Positions 1 to 7,507 of a DNA stretch of 64,000 bases are shown here, in pieces (position 1 is the first letter of the stretch; the number at the start of each line of letters is the position of its first letter). The notes under the pieces were generated by a model. The model saw only the letters and a list, made by a program, of their open reading frames with translations, did no database searches and was not told the origin of the DNA. The translations under genes were made by a program, and so were the position numbers. Origin of the DNA: Paenibacillus faecis (lineage in GTDB: Bacteria; Bacillota; Bacilli; Paenibacillales; Paenibacillaceae); NCBI RefSeq assembly GCF_008084145.1, contig NZ_VSDO01000005.1:62001-126000 (forward strand). Reading direction: 5' to 3'.

Positions 1-238
1 ACAGGTCGAAGACCGCTTCCGCCCGCGACAGCGTTTCTTCCGAGACGGACGAGGCCTCAAGCAGATAGGCGGGGGTGACGCCGAGCCGGCCCGCGATCTG
101 CACCGCCAAATCCTCGGGCAGCGGGTAGCGCTCCGCCAAAATGTTGGCGAAGTGGGCCTGCGTCACAAGGCCGTCCACCAGCTCTTTGCGGGCGATCTCT
201 CTTTTTTTGCACAAATAGTCGATCCGTTCCTTTAACAT
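1..238 (-). CDS. Helix-turn-helix (XRE-like) regulator, N-terminal part
   Basis: Reading the minus strand from an ATG at 238 gives an open frame that runs off the left edge (about 79 residues visible). It begins MLKERIDYLCKKREIARKEL and continues with VTQAHFANILAERYPLPEDLA, a pattern like an XRE-type helix-turn-helix (alternating short helices, the 'LPEDLAVQIAGRLGV' third/fourth helix). Paenibacillus-type regulators of this kind often carry C-terminal TPR-like repeats, but that part is outside the window. An in-frame upstream ATG at 271 exists, but it lies where transcription would be expected to begin; GGAAAGGATG upstream of 238 is the better ribosome site. It is divergent from the SUKH/HEAT gene at 318. 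The DNA-binding call is an inference from the residue pattern. Confidence 0.6.
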   Translation of the reverse strand, partial: MLKERIDYLCKKREIARKELVDGLVTQAHFANILAERYPLPEDLAVQIAGRLGVTPAYLLEASSVSEETLSRAEAVFDL

Positions 239-277
239 CAGGCTTCGTGCATCCTTTCCGTTAAATGTCATTCCCAA

Positions 278-286
278 AGTATACCA
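278..286 (-). promoter_or_regulatory. Extended -10 promoter element for the HTH gene
   Basis: On the minus strand the sequence reads TGGTATACT, a perfect TGn plus near-consensus -10 (TATACT). No good -35 is visible 17 bp upstream, which is usual for extended -10 promoters. Transcription would start about 7 bases further on, near 271, so the ATG at 238 is the likely start. Inference from sequence only. Confidence 0.4.
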
Positions 287-317
287 TAGTTTTTTTGGCT
301 AGAAGGAGGTACCTCGT

Positions 318-1706
318 TTGAACAATCAATTGGATCGGATTTGCCGCAAACTCGTGCTGGCCGCTCAAGCGGATTCGGAATATCGAGTATTCGGCGCCAA
401 GTCGCATCGGTATAGGATTAATGAACCGTTGAGTTCCGTTGAGCTGCGGCGCTTTGAGCAAACGCACGGGATCGTGCTGCCCGAAGCCTATGCCGCTTTT
501 CTGACGGAAATCGGGAACGGCGGGGCGGGCCCTTACTACGGGATTCATCCGCTGGGGACCAAGCAATCTATTGAACTGGATCGTATAAACCAGCCTGCGA
601 CCCTGCGTCCTAAGACGAGTCCTGACATCGCGGGCGGAGGAACCCACGCTCCCGATCCCGATCCCGACACGATGAGCGATGAGGAGTATGACGAGTGGGT
701 CGCCCGACAGGTTCAAAGTCTGCTGAATATCGGCGAACAGGGATGCAGCTATGAAACGATGCTGGTCATAACGGGCGAATACCGGGGAAAGGTGGTTTAT
801 TTGGATCTGGACAGCCACCGGTCTTTTTTTACATATGAAGCCAATTTCCTGGATTGGTATGAGCGCTGGCTCGACGAGACGATCGCCGGTTACGACGATT
901 CCTGGTTCGGCATGCGCCGGGGCGGAGATGATCGATTGCTGATGGACCTGTATGCCGCGGCGACGGAAGAAGCGGTCAGGCTGGAGGCGTTGGAAGGCAT
1001 GCTCAAACTGCCGGAGATCACCGAAGAAACGGCTTTGTTCCTAGAGAAGCTATGCCGGGAGAGCTCGGGGGAAGCAGCCCGCCGGGCGCTGCAGGTGCTG
1101 GCCAAAACCAGGTTCGGCCGGGCGGAACCGCTGATCCGCCAAAAGCTGAACGGGACGGATGCCGAAGGCCGCCTGCTCGCTCTACAGTTTATCAAGTGGT
1201 ATATGCCCCCGGGAGAGCGGTGCTTTACAGAGGATATCATCCGTTTGCTGCCGCAGGAAACGAATGCGGAGGCATTTCGCTTCATGACGTACGTTTTGGA
1301 TGATGCCGGTATGGACGTGCTGCCATGGATGCTGCCTTTTTTTCGTCATCCGGACAAGGCATTTCGTGTACAGGCCGTCCATCGGGCCGGGAAGTCCACA
1401 AGGAAGGCTGAGCACCTGTCCGATTTCATGACGGCGCTCGAAGATCCGGAAGTCCGTGTGCAGCTCATCGCCGTTCAGGCATTGTCGGACGTGCCCGATC
1501 CCGCGCTGCTCGAGTCGTACGAACGGCTGCTCCGGCAGCATCGGACGGACCGGGATTATGTCCGTTCGAATGTGCGCCGTCGTCTGGAGGAGTTCGGATT
1601 TGCCACCATGGAAGAGATGGAGCGGAAGGTACCCGCATCTTTGCTGCAAGTGAGAGGAATGCTCAGAACTATTTTGGATCCTTATCTGAGAGGGAGAGGG
1701 CGTTAA
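318..1706 (+). CDS. SUKH (SMI1/KNR4)-domain protein with HEAT-like repeats
   Basis: 462 residues starting at TTG 318, chosen because AGAAGGAGG lies at 301-309 with ideal spacing. Residues ~35-190 look like a SUKH domain: 'RRFEQTHGIVLPEAYAAFLT' followed by 'IGNGGAGPYYGIHPLG', and later a 'GCSYETMLVITG' strand and 'FLDWYERWLDE' helix, the usual SMI1/KNR4 layout. The remaining ~250 residues are helical pairs with HEAT character, for example 'DKAFRVQAVHRAG' and 'DPEVRVQLIAVQALSDV'. SUKH proteins are known as immunity proteins of polymorphic toxins and as regulatory adaptors; which applies here cannot be told. There is no signal peptide or toxin neighbour. It is the first of several SUKH-type genes in this island. 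Confidence 0.75.
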   Translation: MNNQLDRICRKLVLAAQADSEYRVFGAKSHRYRINEPLSSVELRRFEQTHGIVLPEAYAAFLTEIGNGGAGPYYGIHPLGTKQSIELDRINQPATLRPKTSPDIAGGGTHAPDPDPDTMSDEEYDEWVARQVQSLLNIGEQGCSYETMLVITGEYRGKVVYLDLDSHRSFFTYEANFLDWYERWLDETIAGYDDSWFGMRRGGDDRLLMDLYAAATEEAVRLEALEGMLKLPEITEETALFLEKLCRESSGEAARRALQVLAKTRFGRAEPLIRQKLNGTDAEGRLLALQFIKWYMPPGERCFTEDIIRLLPQETNAEAFRFMTYVLDDAGMDVLPWMLPFFRHPDKAFRVQAVHRAGKSTRKAEHLSDFMTALEDPEVRVQLIAVQALSDVPDPALLESYERLLRQHRTDRDYVRSNVRRRLEEFGFATMEEMERKVPASLLQVRGMLRTILDPYLRGRGR

Positions 1707-1726
1707 ATATTGGAGGTGGAATCATC

Positions 1727-1895
1727 ATGACCGAACGTATTCCCTGCCGGACGGTTGCTGGAATATGCAATGGAGCTTATGAACGGGGGCGGGGACGGAG
1801 ATAGGGGGATCGCGGAAAATATCCTGTTGTCGCTGGTATACATGTTCGTATGTCCAGAGGACAGGCTGACCGCGAGCGTGTATCAGCAAAGCTGA
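1727..1895 (+). pseudogene. Frameshifted gene remnant
   Basis: TGGAGGTGG at 1711-1719 is a strong ribosome site in front of an ATG at 1727, but that frame stops after 25 codons. One frame over, an open reading frame continues as LLEYAMELMNGGGDGDRGIA then 'ENILLSLVYMFVCPEDRLT' and ends at TGA 1893-1895. The second stretch has protein-like composition, so the simplest reading is a gene that kept its start, lost most of its 5' part and acquired a frameshift near 1755-1760. No family is recognised. It follows the SUKH/HEAT gene by 20 bp and may have been co-transcribed with it. Confidence 0.5.
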
Positions 1896-2027
1896 AAGTA
1901 TGTTAGGAAGCGGTCGCTCAGCGTGCGCGCTTCGCGGTCGGGCTAGCTGGAGGTTGGCGGTGCTGGCCTGAGGTTTGTCAGCCGGACCTAATGGGGATCT
2001 TCCCTCCAAAATGAAGGAGGTTACTCT

Positions 2028-2492
2028 ATGTATATTGATTTTTCGATCATGGCCTCGATTTCCGATTTGGTATTTTATCCGGACGAGCAGCGCGACGAGT
2101 ATATCCCTCATCCGAATTTTCAGGCGGTGATGGATACGCTCAGCATCCGCGTGCCTATAGAGGCCATTTATGAGCGTTATTTTGATCATCCGGTGAACAC
2201 GGGGGATGTGCTGGTATTCGGCAGGAAAGAACAGCCGGGCAGTTGCGTCGTTTTGGACACTTACCGTGATCCGCTGGACCAGTTGGATATGATTCGTTTT
2301 GGATGGCGGACCAAGGAAAATATAGAGGAGGTTCAAAGGTTGTCGCGGCTATTATATGACGAGTGCGAGTACGCGGTATGCTATTCGGAGGGACAGTCGG
2401 TGCTGCTCGATGTGCTGCGTGAAGACAAGTATCCTCGTAAATTTCATTATGTTACGCTGTTTGAACAGCGAATAAAAAGATACCTGGTATGA
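2028..2492 (+). CDS. Conserved-looking protein of unknown function (154 aa)
   Basis: Starts at ATG 2028 with AAGGAGG at 2014-2020. The product is soluble, rich in acidic and aromatic residues, without signal peptide or membrane segment. Readable landmarks are 'SISDLVFYPDEQRDEYIPHP' near residue 10 and 'TGDVLVFGRKEQPGSCVVLD' around residue 57. I do not recognise the family. It sits in the island of SUKH and repeat-domain genes, downstream of a decayed gene, so a toxin-immunity-like role is possible but unsupported. Coding strength is good: clear ribosome site, typical codon use, no overlapping alternative. Confidence 0.6.
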   Translation: MYIDFSIMASISDLVFYPDEQRDEYIPHPNFQAVMDTLSIRVPIEAIYERYFDHPVNTGDVLVFGRKEQPGSCVVLDTYRDPLDQLDMIRFGWRTKENIEEVQRLSRLLYDECEYAVCYSEGQSVLLDVLREDKYPRKFHYVTLFEQRIKRYLV

Positions 2493-2560
2493 TTGCAAAG
2501 CCAGCCTTAACAGCTGCTCCAATCTAGTGTCCATATGAAGAAAACCTTTGATAGTCATAG

Positions 2561-2758
2561 AATTCCTGCATATGTGCATGTTTTTTTTCTGTTTGGAACA
2601 AAAAATTCAAAATTGCTGCGATTCTGCAGGATTTTTCGACGGAATCGGCTCGTATCTCTAAAATTGCCAGAAAAGCTTGCAGATTTGCATCTTTTTTCGA
2701 ATTCCCTCAGGGACTGGATGGAAATACCTGCAGATTTGCATCTTTTTGGAGTTGGAAG
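2561..2758 (+). repeat. Dispersed TGCAGATTTGCA element, copy 1
   Basis: Roughly 198 bp made of four boxes: TCCTGCATATGTGCATG (box 1), GATTCTGCAGGATTTTTCGA (box 2), GCTTGCAGATTTGCATCTTT (box 3) and ACCTGCAGATTTGCATCTTT (box 4, followed by TTGGAGTTGGAAG). Boxes 1-2 are approximate reverse complements of boxes 3-4, so the strand can fold into one nested hairpin. Between boxes 2 and 3 lies the conserved segment TTCGACGGAATCGG. Copies 2 and 3 are at 32361-32557 and 62522-62666 in the same orientation. Confidence 0.85.
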
Positions 2759-2889
2759 AAGTATTGGAAGGTGCGCTAGGTCCTTGATCTCCGCGGGTTA
2801 AATACGATTTTTCTCCTGCTATGATGTCTGAAGGGGTACTGGTACATGGGGTAATCAGCTTGCTTTCCTGCCGGAAAAAAACGGCCTTG

Positions 2890-2923
2890 TCAAAAGAGGG
2901 CTGTCCCTTATAGGACAGCCTCT
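2890..2923 (-). terminator. Rho-independent terminator of the 2944-3315 gene
   Basis: On the minus strand GAGGCTGTCC pairs with GGACAGCCCTC around a short TATAA loop and is followed by TTTTG. It lies about 20 bp beyond the stop codon at 2944. Confidence 0.75.
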
Positions 2924-2943
2924 GCACACCGTCAATCGCCGCG

Positions 2944-3315
2944 TCAGGTGGCGGGTGAGGATGTAGCGGCCGGTTCGGGAGCCGACCCGCCGCTTTCGGA
3001 GCGGCTAGTCTCGAACTGCTGTTTGGCCGTATCGGAAATCTGTACCGTATCTCCATGCTCATTCGATACTTTATCTCCGTTCTCCGCGTCCTCCTTGGAC
3101 GGCTTCTCCGCTTTCCCTTTAATTTCAGGGATATGGGCGAATAGGGTTCCTACCGATTCCTGCTCCATCTGCATTTGCATCATTCGGGCCATCTTTCGTT
3201 TCTCCGCCGCTGATGCGCTGTTTTGGGAGATCTGCATAAGCTGATCCAATTTGGACGAGGGAGCGGATGGCGTGGAAGCATTCGACCTGAATAGGGATAT
3301 AGGTTCAAGTTTCAT
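2944..3315 (-). CDS. Small hydrophilic protein of unknown function (123 aa)
   Basis: ATG at 3315 preceded by AAAGGAGGTG (ribosome site at 3326-3332), followed by a good terminator. The protein is polar and probably largely disordered: serine-rich start, a methionine-rich helix 'KMARMMQMQMEQE' near residues 41-53, a short conserved-looking segment 'GDTVQISDTAKQQFE' around residue 88, and an alanine/proline/serine tail. The 'VQISDxAK' stretch resembles segments in small flagellar or anti-sigma-like proteins of Firmicutes, but this is a weak similarity from memory and no function is proposed. Monocistronic between two convergent or divergent neighbours. Confidence 0.6.
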   Translation of the reverse strand: MKLEPISLFRSNASTPSAPSSKLDQLMQISQNSASAAEKRKMARMMQMQMEQESVGTLFAHIPEIKGKAEKPSKEDAENGDKVSNEHGDTVQISDTAKQQFETSRSESGGSAPEPAATSSPAT

Positions 3316-3451
3316 ATGGAAAACACCTCCTTTAGTTGAGAATGGCTGCCACTCTTTGTTTATCGGCTAAATGGTTGGAATATTTAACCTGACGAATTAT
3401 CGCTTACGAGTTCGAGTCGAGTCTATCAAAATATGGAGGGAGTCTGAGTCT

Positions 3452-4159
3452 ATGAATTGGAACGAGGTCAGCCGGACGAAAGACTTGGAAACGGTTCGAA
3501 ACGCCGCAGCCGAGCTGGACGTAAACGAGCGGGACGACCGGGGCAGAACCCCGCTTATGCTGTTTCTGACGCATCGTATGCCGGTCGAGGCGATCGAAGT
3601 GCTGCTGAATGCGGGAGCGGATCTGGAAGCGGAAGACAGGCTGGGGGATACGGCGCTCAAAAAAGCGGTCAAATTCAAGCAAAAGGAAGCGATCCGCAAG
3701 CTGCTTGAGGCCGGTGCGAAGCTGAATTCCCCGGGGGGCATCCTGGCGACCGCCTGGAACGCGGCCCGCGGCAACAAGGAAATCGCCGACATGCTGCTCG
3801 GGACCGCCGGAGCGGTCCGCCTCACATTGACACCGCAGGAACAAGAGGTCGTGGACGATATTTTGTATGAAGAATCCGGCAAAGACATGTGCGACAAAAT
3901 CCGGCGTCTGGACTCCCCGGTTCTGCTTCATGCGGTCGTGAACGGGTACAACTGAGACGACGGCCCGGAACCGATGCTCTGCGCATTCGCCAACCCGTCC
4001 ATACCGGAGATTACGCTGTTCGACATGTACGAGCTGCTGGACGGGGACTACTGGCTGGAGAAAGACGAATCGGAACTTGCAAGGAACCCGGAAGGCGAGC
4101 GTTGGCGGGAGTTGGCCTTAAGCTTAAGACAACGGTTACAATTAGACGGAGAAGTGTAG
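3452..4159 (+). pseudogene. Ankyrin-repeat protein with DUF4274-like tail, interrupted by in-frame TGA
   Basis: The frame starts at ATG 3452 (GGAGGGAG at 3435-3442), giving two ankyrin-type repeats: 'DDRGRTPLMLFLTHR' with 'AIEVLLNAGADLEAEDRLGD', and 'AIRKLLEAGAKLNSPGG'. It stops at TGA 3953-3955, but the same frame continues without a shift from 3956 to TAG 4157-4159, encoding DDGPEPM, 'FANPSIPEITLFDMYELL' and 'WRELALSLRQRL'. The peptide around the stop reads VVNGYN-stop-DDGPEPM. DUF4274 proteins, as I recall them, carry a NWDDG motif here, so TGA most simply replaces a TGG tryptophan codon. Either a recent nonsense mutation or readthrough; the 5' part alone (167 aa) could still be made. Confidence 0.75.
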
Positions 4160-4235
4160 GAAGTTCAGGAAGTGCAGCATTAACGTCATTCTATTTATAC
4201 TCTTATCAAATCTATGATCGGGAGGACAGGCCAAC

Positions 4236-5918
4236 ATGAATCAGGCGGTTGAAGCTTTTCTTAATGAGGTTTGGCAGGAGGTCATGACGATTTACGCCAA
4301 GGAAAACACGCAAATCGGCGAACTGGAGCACCGAAGCAGCCTGCAGGCGGGAATTATGGATTATCTGCAGGTGGCCTGGAGAAAGGGGAAATTCACCTGG
4401 GAAGCGGGGAAAATTCATATCGATATCTATGAGCCGTTCTCCTGGAGCGATAGTTCTTATAAAATCGAAGCGGGTCCTTACATCGCGGAGTTGACCGACG
4501 AGCAATTGACGGAGGAATTTTTCCCCGCCCTGTGCGATCGGGTGGACCAGCTGTTTCGTTCGGAGAAGTTCGGTCCGTCCTTCTTTGATTTCCGGTTTCA
4601 AGTCGTGTTTGAATTTGAACGGGAGACGTCCACCATTTCGCTGAACCGCCGACTGATAAATGAAGCCAAGCGGACGGAACTCCGCAAAACGCTGGAGCAT
4701 TTTATTCAAACGCGGGTTGTTTCCGAGTCGCCCGGGGACATGCCGGGAGAGAAAGACCTGTTCTTCTTCGCCGATCATCTGGTCGATCCGGAGCTGATGC
4801 GGCAGGAGGAGAAAGAGATCGACCCGCTGGTCCGCCGGCTCTCCGCGAAGCTGCGTACCGACCCGAGCCGCCACGCCGAATGGATCCGGCACTATACCGC
4901 TGCCTTTAACCGATGGGCGCAGGAATATTTTTTGCCGCGGTATTTTGATCGTACCCGTGACTATGGAAACTACTGGACTTTGAAGACGGGGCAGGATCTA
5001 CAAGCGGTTGACGGCGGTGAACTGGACTTCTTCCTGTATGCCGCCCTGCAGGTCGGGCTCACCGAGCCGGATAACCGTCAGGACTATCTGGAGCTGGCGG
5101 TCCAACTCGGCTCGCAGCGGGCCGCCGATTATTTGAAAACGGGCAGCGGAAAGTTTGCCAGCATCTATCGTGGAGAGCGGGTGGAGGGCAAGAACAACGA
5201 TGTGACGCGGACGATCGAAATTCGGATCCTTACCGAAGAAGCGTCGGCTTATGAAGAAGCTTTGGACTATATCATCGGCCTATTGCGTCAGGGATTTCCC
5301 AAAGGCTATCAATTGAAACTGAAAAGCAGCCAAAAGCATTTCCTGCCGCTGAAAAAGCTGGCGAAGTCCAAACTGCACCAGTTTTTTGCCAACGCGCTCA
5401 GTTATCCGGCTCTCTTCCCTAAGCTGGCGGAATATGCCGACATCGCGATGGAGGAGTTTGCGTGGTACGAGGATGTGGAATCGGGCGAAAAATCGGTCAT
5501 GCCGGGCACCTACGCCGTTATGGGCCTGGGCTTGTACAGCGAATCTTATTTCCCGTTAGTCCGCCGCTATATGGAGCTGGTGGATACGGAGCATCAAATG
5601 GTACAGGACAGCTATGCGGAAGTGTTTATAGAGGCGCATGGATTACGTGCAGAGCATATGCCGGTATTCGTTGCGATTTTGCTGGGGGGCAATGACGAGG
5701 GCAGGCCGGTGAAAAATGCCGTCATCGACACTCCGGAGCTCGCCGAAGCGCTTGTCCAGGTGTTGAAGGGGAAAGAGATACATGAACGCGAGCTGGTACT
5801 GTGCCGGATTTTCGGGAGCGTCAAAAAATTGGCCGCAGCGGCCCGGAAAGCGCAGCCTCCGCTGAAGGAAGGCCTGGAACAGCTGGTGGCGCTCCAAATG
5901 TTGACATTGTTGAAGTAA
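4236..5918 (+). CDS. Large uncharacterised protein, DUF6138-like
   Basis: 560 residues from ATG 4236, with GGGAGGACAGG at 4221-4231. Soluble, mostly helical, no signal peptide. The opening 'AVEAFLNEVWQEVMTIYAKE' and 'IGELEHRSSLQAGIMDYL' match my memory of the DUF6138 family, but I cannot verify this without a search. The C-terminal ~150 residues look like helical repeats ('ESYFPLVRRYMELVDTEHQM', 'EALVQVLKGKEIHERELVL'), resembling the HEAT/TPR style of its neighbours. Closed by a strong terminator, so probably a single-gene unit. Its place between SUKH and ankyrin genes suggests shared island ancestry rather than a pathway. Confidence 0.6.
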   Translation: MNQAVEAFLNEVWQEVMTIYAKENTQIGELEHRSSLQAGIMDYLQVAWRKGKFTWEAGKIHIDIYEPFSWSDSSYKIEAGPYIAELTDEQLTEEFFPALCDRVDQLFRSEKFGPSFFDFRFQVVFEFERETSTISLNRRLINEAKRTELRKTLEHFIQTRVVSESPGDMPGEKDLFFFADHLVDPELMRQEEKEIDPLVRRLSAKLRTDPSRHAEWIRHYTAAFNRWAQEYFLPRYFDRTRDYGNYWTLKTGQDLQAVDGGELDFFLYAALQVGLTEPDNRQDYLELAVQLGSQRAADYLKTGSGKFASIYRGERVEGKNNDVTRTIEIRILTEEASAYEEALDYIIGLLRQGFPKGYQLKLKSSQKHFLPLKKLAKSKLHQFFANALSYPALFPKLAEYADIAMEEFAWYEDVESGEKSVMPGTYAVMGLGLYSESYFPLVRRYMELVDTEHQMVQDSYAEVFIEAHGLRAEHMPVFVAILLGGNDEGRPVKNAVIDTPELAEALVQVLKGKEIHERELVLCRIFGSVKKLAAAARKAQPPLKEGLEQLVALQMLTLLK

Positions 5919-5946
5919 GCTCAAACTTCAGATTTGAGCGAAAAAG

Positions 5947-5975
5947 AGCCCGCGCCATTTGCGCGGGCTTTTGCT
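5947..5975 (+). terminator. Rho-independent terminator
   Basis: AGCCCGCGC and GCGCGGGCT form a 9-bp GC-rich stem around CATTT-type loop sequence, followed by TTTTGCTT. It lies about 30 bp after the stop of the 560-residue protein. Confidence 0.85.
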
Positions 5976-6043
5976 TATGCCACTCGGTGGCGGAGGGCCG
6001 GTCATCCTGACATGTCAGCCTGCCAGCCTGCTGGCCGGATGAA

Positions 6044-7435
6044 TCAGGCTTCCTTCAATCGTCCGATCAATTCGGCCGCGGCCTGATCCGTAAACCGGAT
6101 TCGCCCGTGCTCCTTGACGATCCGCCCTTCCTTCAAGCGGAGGTCCAGCCAGCCGGAGATCCATCCGGGCCCGTAGCCGCCCTGGCTGAATTCCCCCGCG
6201 CCGAAGGCGATGATGTTGGGGTAAATGTCCAGGTAGCGCTGGCGATCCGTATCCGGGTAGGACTTGGTGTAAAGCCAGAACTGCACATCATACATCAGGT
6301 ACGACCGTTCATCCGCATGAAAGGAAAAATGACCTTTTTCTTCGACGATTTGCGTGCAGATGCGGCGGATTTTTTGATCGATCTGATCGAGCTCCGTGAC
6401 GTTGGCACACAGTTCCGCGAGTAAGGGAGAGAATCCGCCGTGAGCTACGTTGTGCAGATCTGTTATCTTATCTTCGTCGGAGGTATCGTATTCCGAACTA
6501 TGCACGAGCCCTCTGATAAACGCCTCGAAATTGTCGGCGACGAAGGTAATCTCGTAGTCGCCCTCCTGATCGACATGAATGACTTCCGGTTCGCCATCCG
6601 GCCCGCAGGCCCGGTAATCCAGCATGACCAGATCATGGCCTGCCGAAGGGCAGTCGCAGATCACCACGCCGATATCGGGGTATTCCCATTCCTCGATCAT
6701 AAACCGGCTGCCCAAGTCACCGCAGAGGGAATAGCTTTTTTCCCGGCCGATGCCCAGAATGCCCGAAATGGCGATATGATCTTCGGCCCAGGAAGTCGCT
6801 TCCTCCATCGGAAAGCAGGTATTCTTCGGAATTCCGCCGTTTTGCTGCTTCATCAGCGCGATATAGGATGCGGGCAGGTTGTATCCCAGCTCTTCCTCGA
6901 CCGAGGCGATCATTTCATCGGTTGGCGGCGCGGAAACGTATTCCTTTCTGGCGTAGTCGCTATCTTCCCAAAAGTCGGCGAGCGACATCCCAGCGAAAGG
7001 AGTGTGGTTCTCGGCTGTTGAACCTCCGGATTGCAAGGCGGCCTCCCGTTTGGCGGCAAGGCGCCGCTCCTGTCTGAGCTGCTTTTCCGCTCTTCCCCGG
7101 CTCATTTGCAGGAAATATTCGAAATCCGGATCACCGGGTTCAAGCCGGTTCGCGGTGGCGAAGGCCTCCGCCGCTTCATGATATCTTTGCAAATGGAATA
7201 GGGCGTAGCCTACCCGGTAGTGCCACACCGCATCCCGCTCTCCCGCTTCGGCGATGGTGCCGAGGTGAGCGAGGGCCTCCTCGTAGAGTCCCAGATTGTT
7301 ATAGGCTCTGCCCAAGCGGCCTACGGCTTCATAATCCCGATCTTCTTCGGGAATCGCCGAGAGGGTGTCGACGATTTGCTGCTGCTCGTCTTCCTCATGC
7401 CATCGGTTCAATTGTTCTATAAGCGTTTGGTCCAT
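6044..7435 (-). CDS. TPR plus SUKH (SMI1/KNR4)-domain protein
   Basis: 463 residues from ATG 7435 (GGGGGA ribosome site just upstream). Residues ~1-115 form TPR pairs ('AVGRLGRAYNNLGLYEEALA', 'YHEAAEAFATANRLEPGDPD'). A charged linker follows, then a SUKH domain from ~165: 'MIASVEEELGYNLPASYIAL' with 'NGGIPKNTCFP', then 'GILGIGREKSYSL' and 'YPDIGVVICDCPSAGHDLVM' and 'NFEAFIRGLVHS'. The last ~130 residues are a further globular part. The SUKH core with the 'GHDLVMLDYR' strand is typical of bacterial YobK/SMI1 immunity-like proteins. No toxin neighbour is visible. The TPR part suggests a protein-protein adaptor. Confidence 0.8.
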   Translation of the reverse strand: MDQTLIEQLNRWHEEDEQQQIVDTLSAIPEEDRDYEAVGRLGRAYNNLGLYEEALAHLGTIAEAGERDAVWHYRVGYALFHLQRYHEAAEAFATANRLEPGDPDFEYFLQMSRGRAEKQLRQERRLAAKREAALQSGGSTAENHTPFAGMSLADFWEDSDYARKEYVSAPPTDEMIASVEEELGYNLPASYIALMKQQNGGIPKNTCFPMEEATSWAEDHIAISGILGIGREKSYSLCGDLGSRFMIEEWEYPDIGVVICDCPSAGHDLVMLDYRACGPDGEPEVIHVDQEGDYEITFVADNFEAFIRGLVHSSEYDTSDEDKITDLHNVAHGGFSPLLAELCANVTELDQIDQKIRRICTQIVEEKGHFSFHADERSYLMYDVQFWLYTKSYPDTDRQRYLDIYPNIIAFGAGEFSQGGYGPGWISGWLDLRLKEGRIVKEHGRIRFTDQAAAELIGRLKEA

Positions 7436-7507
7436 GATATCCCCCGATAATTGGTGTAATTATCCTATTATATCAATTGGGGAATTAAACCAGCAGGTCC
7501 AAAGGAT

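Larger units (their letters stand above)
2493..2943. other. Gene-free spacer holding a dispersed repeat and a terminator
   Basis: About 450 bp with no credible gene. The left half carries copy 1 of the TGCAGATTTGCA repeat element (2561-2758); the right end carries the terminator of the minus-strand gene at 2944-3315. Short ORFs across this spacer only translate the repeat. Confidence 0.7.

Noticed and set aside
2535..2801. 88-residue ORF over repeat copy 1
   Set aside because: Translates the TGCAGATTTGCA element; similar meaningless peptides arise from copies 2 and 3 in different frames.
3950..3980. Possible selenocysteine readthrough at the TGA
   Set aside because: No SECIS-like hairpin is evident immediately downstream and a Trp-to-stop change explains the context better.
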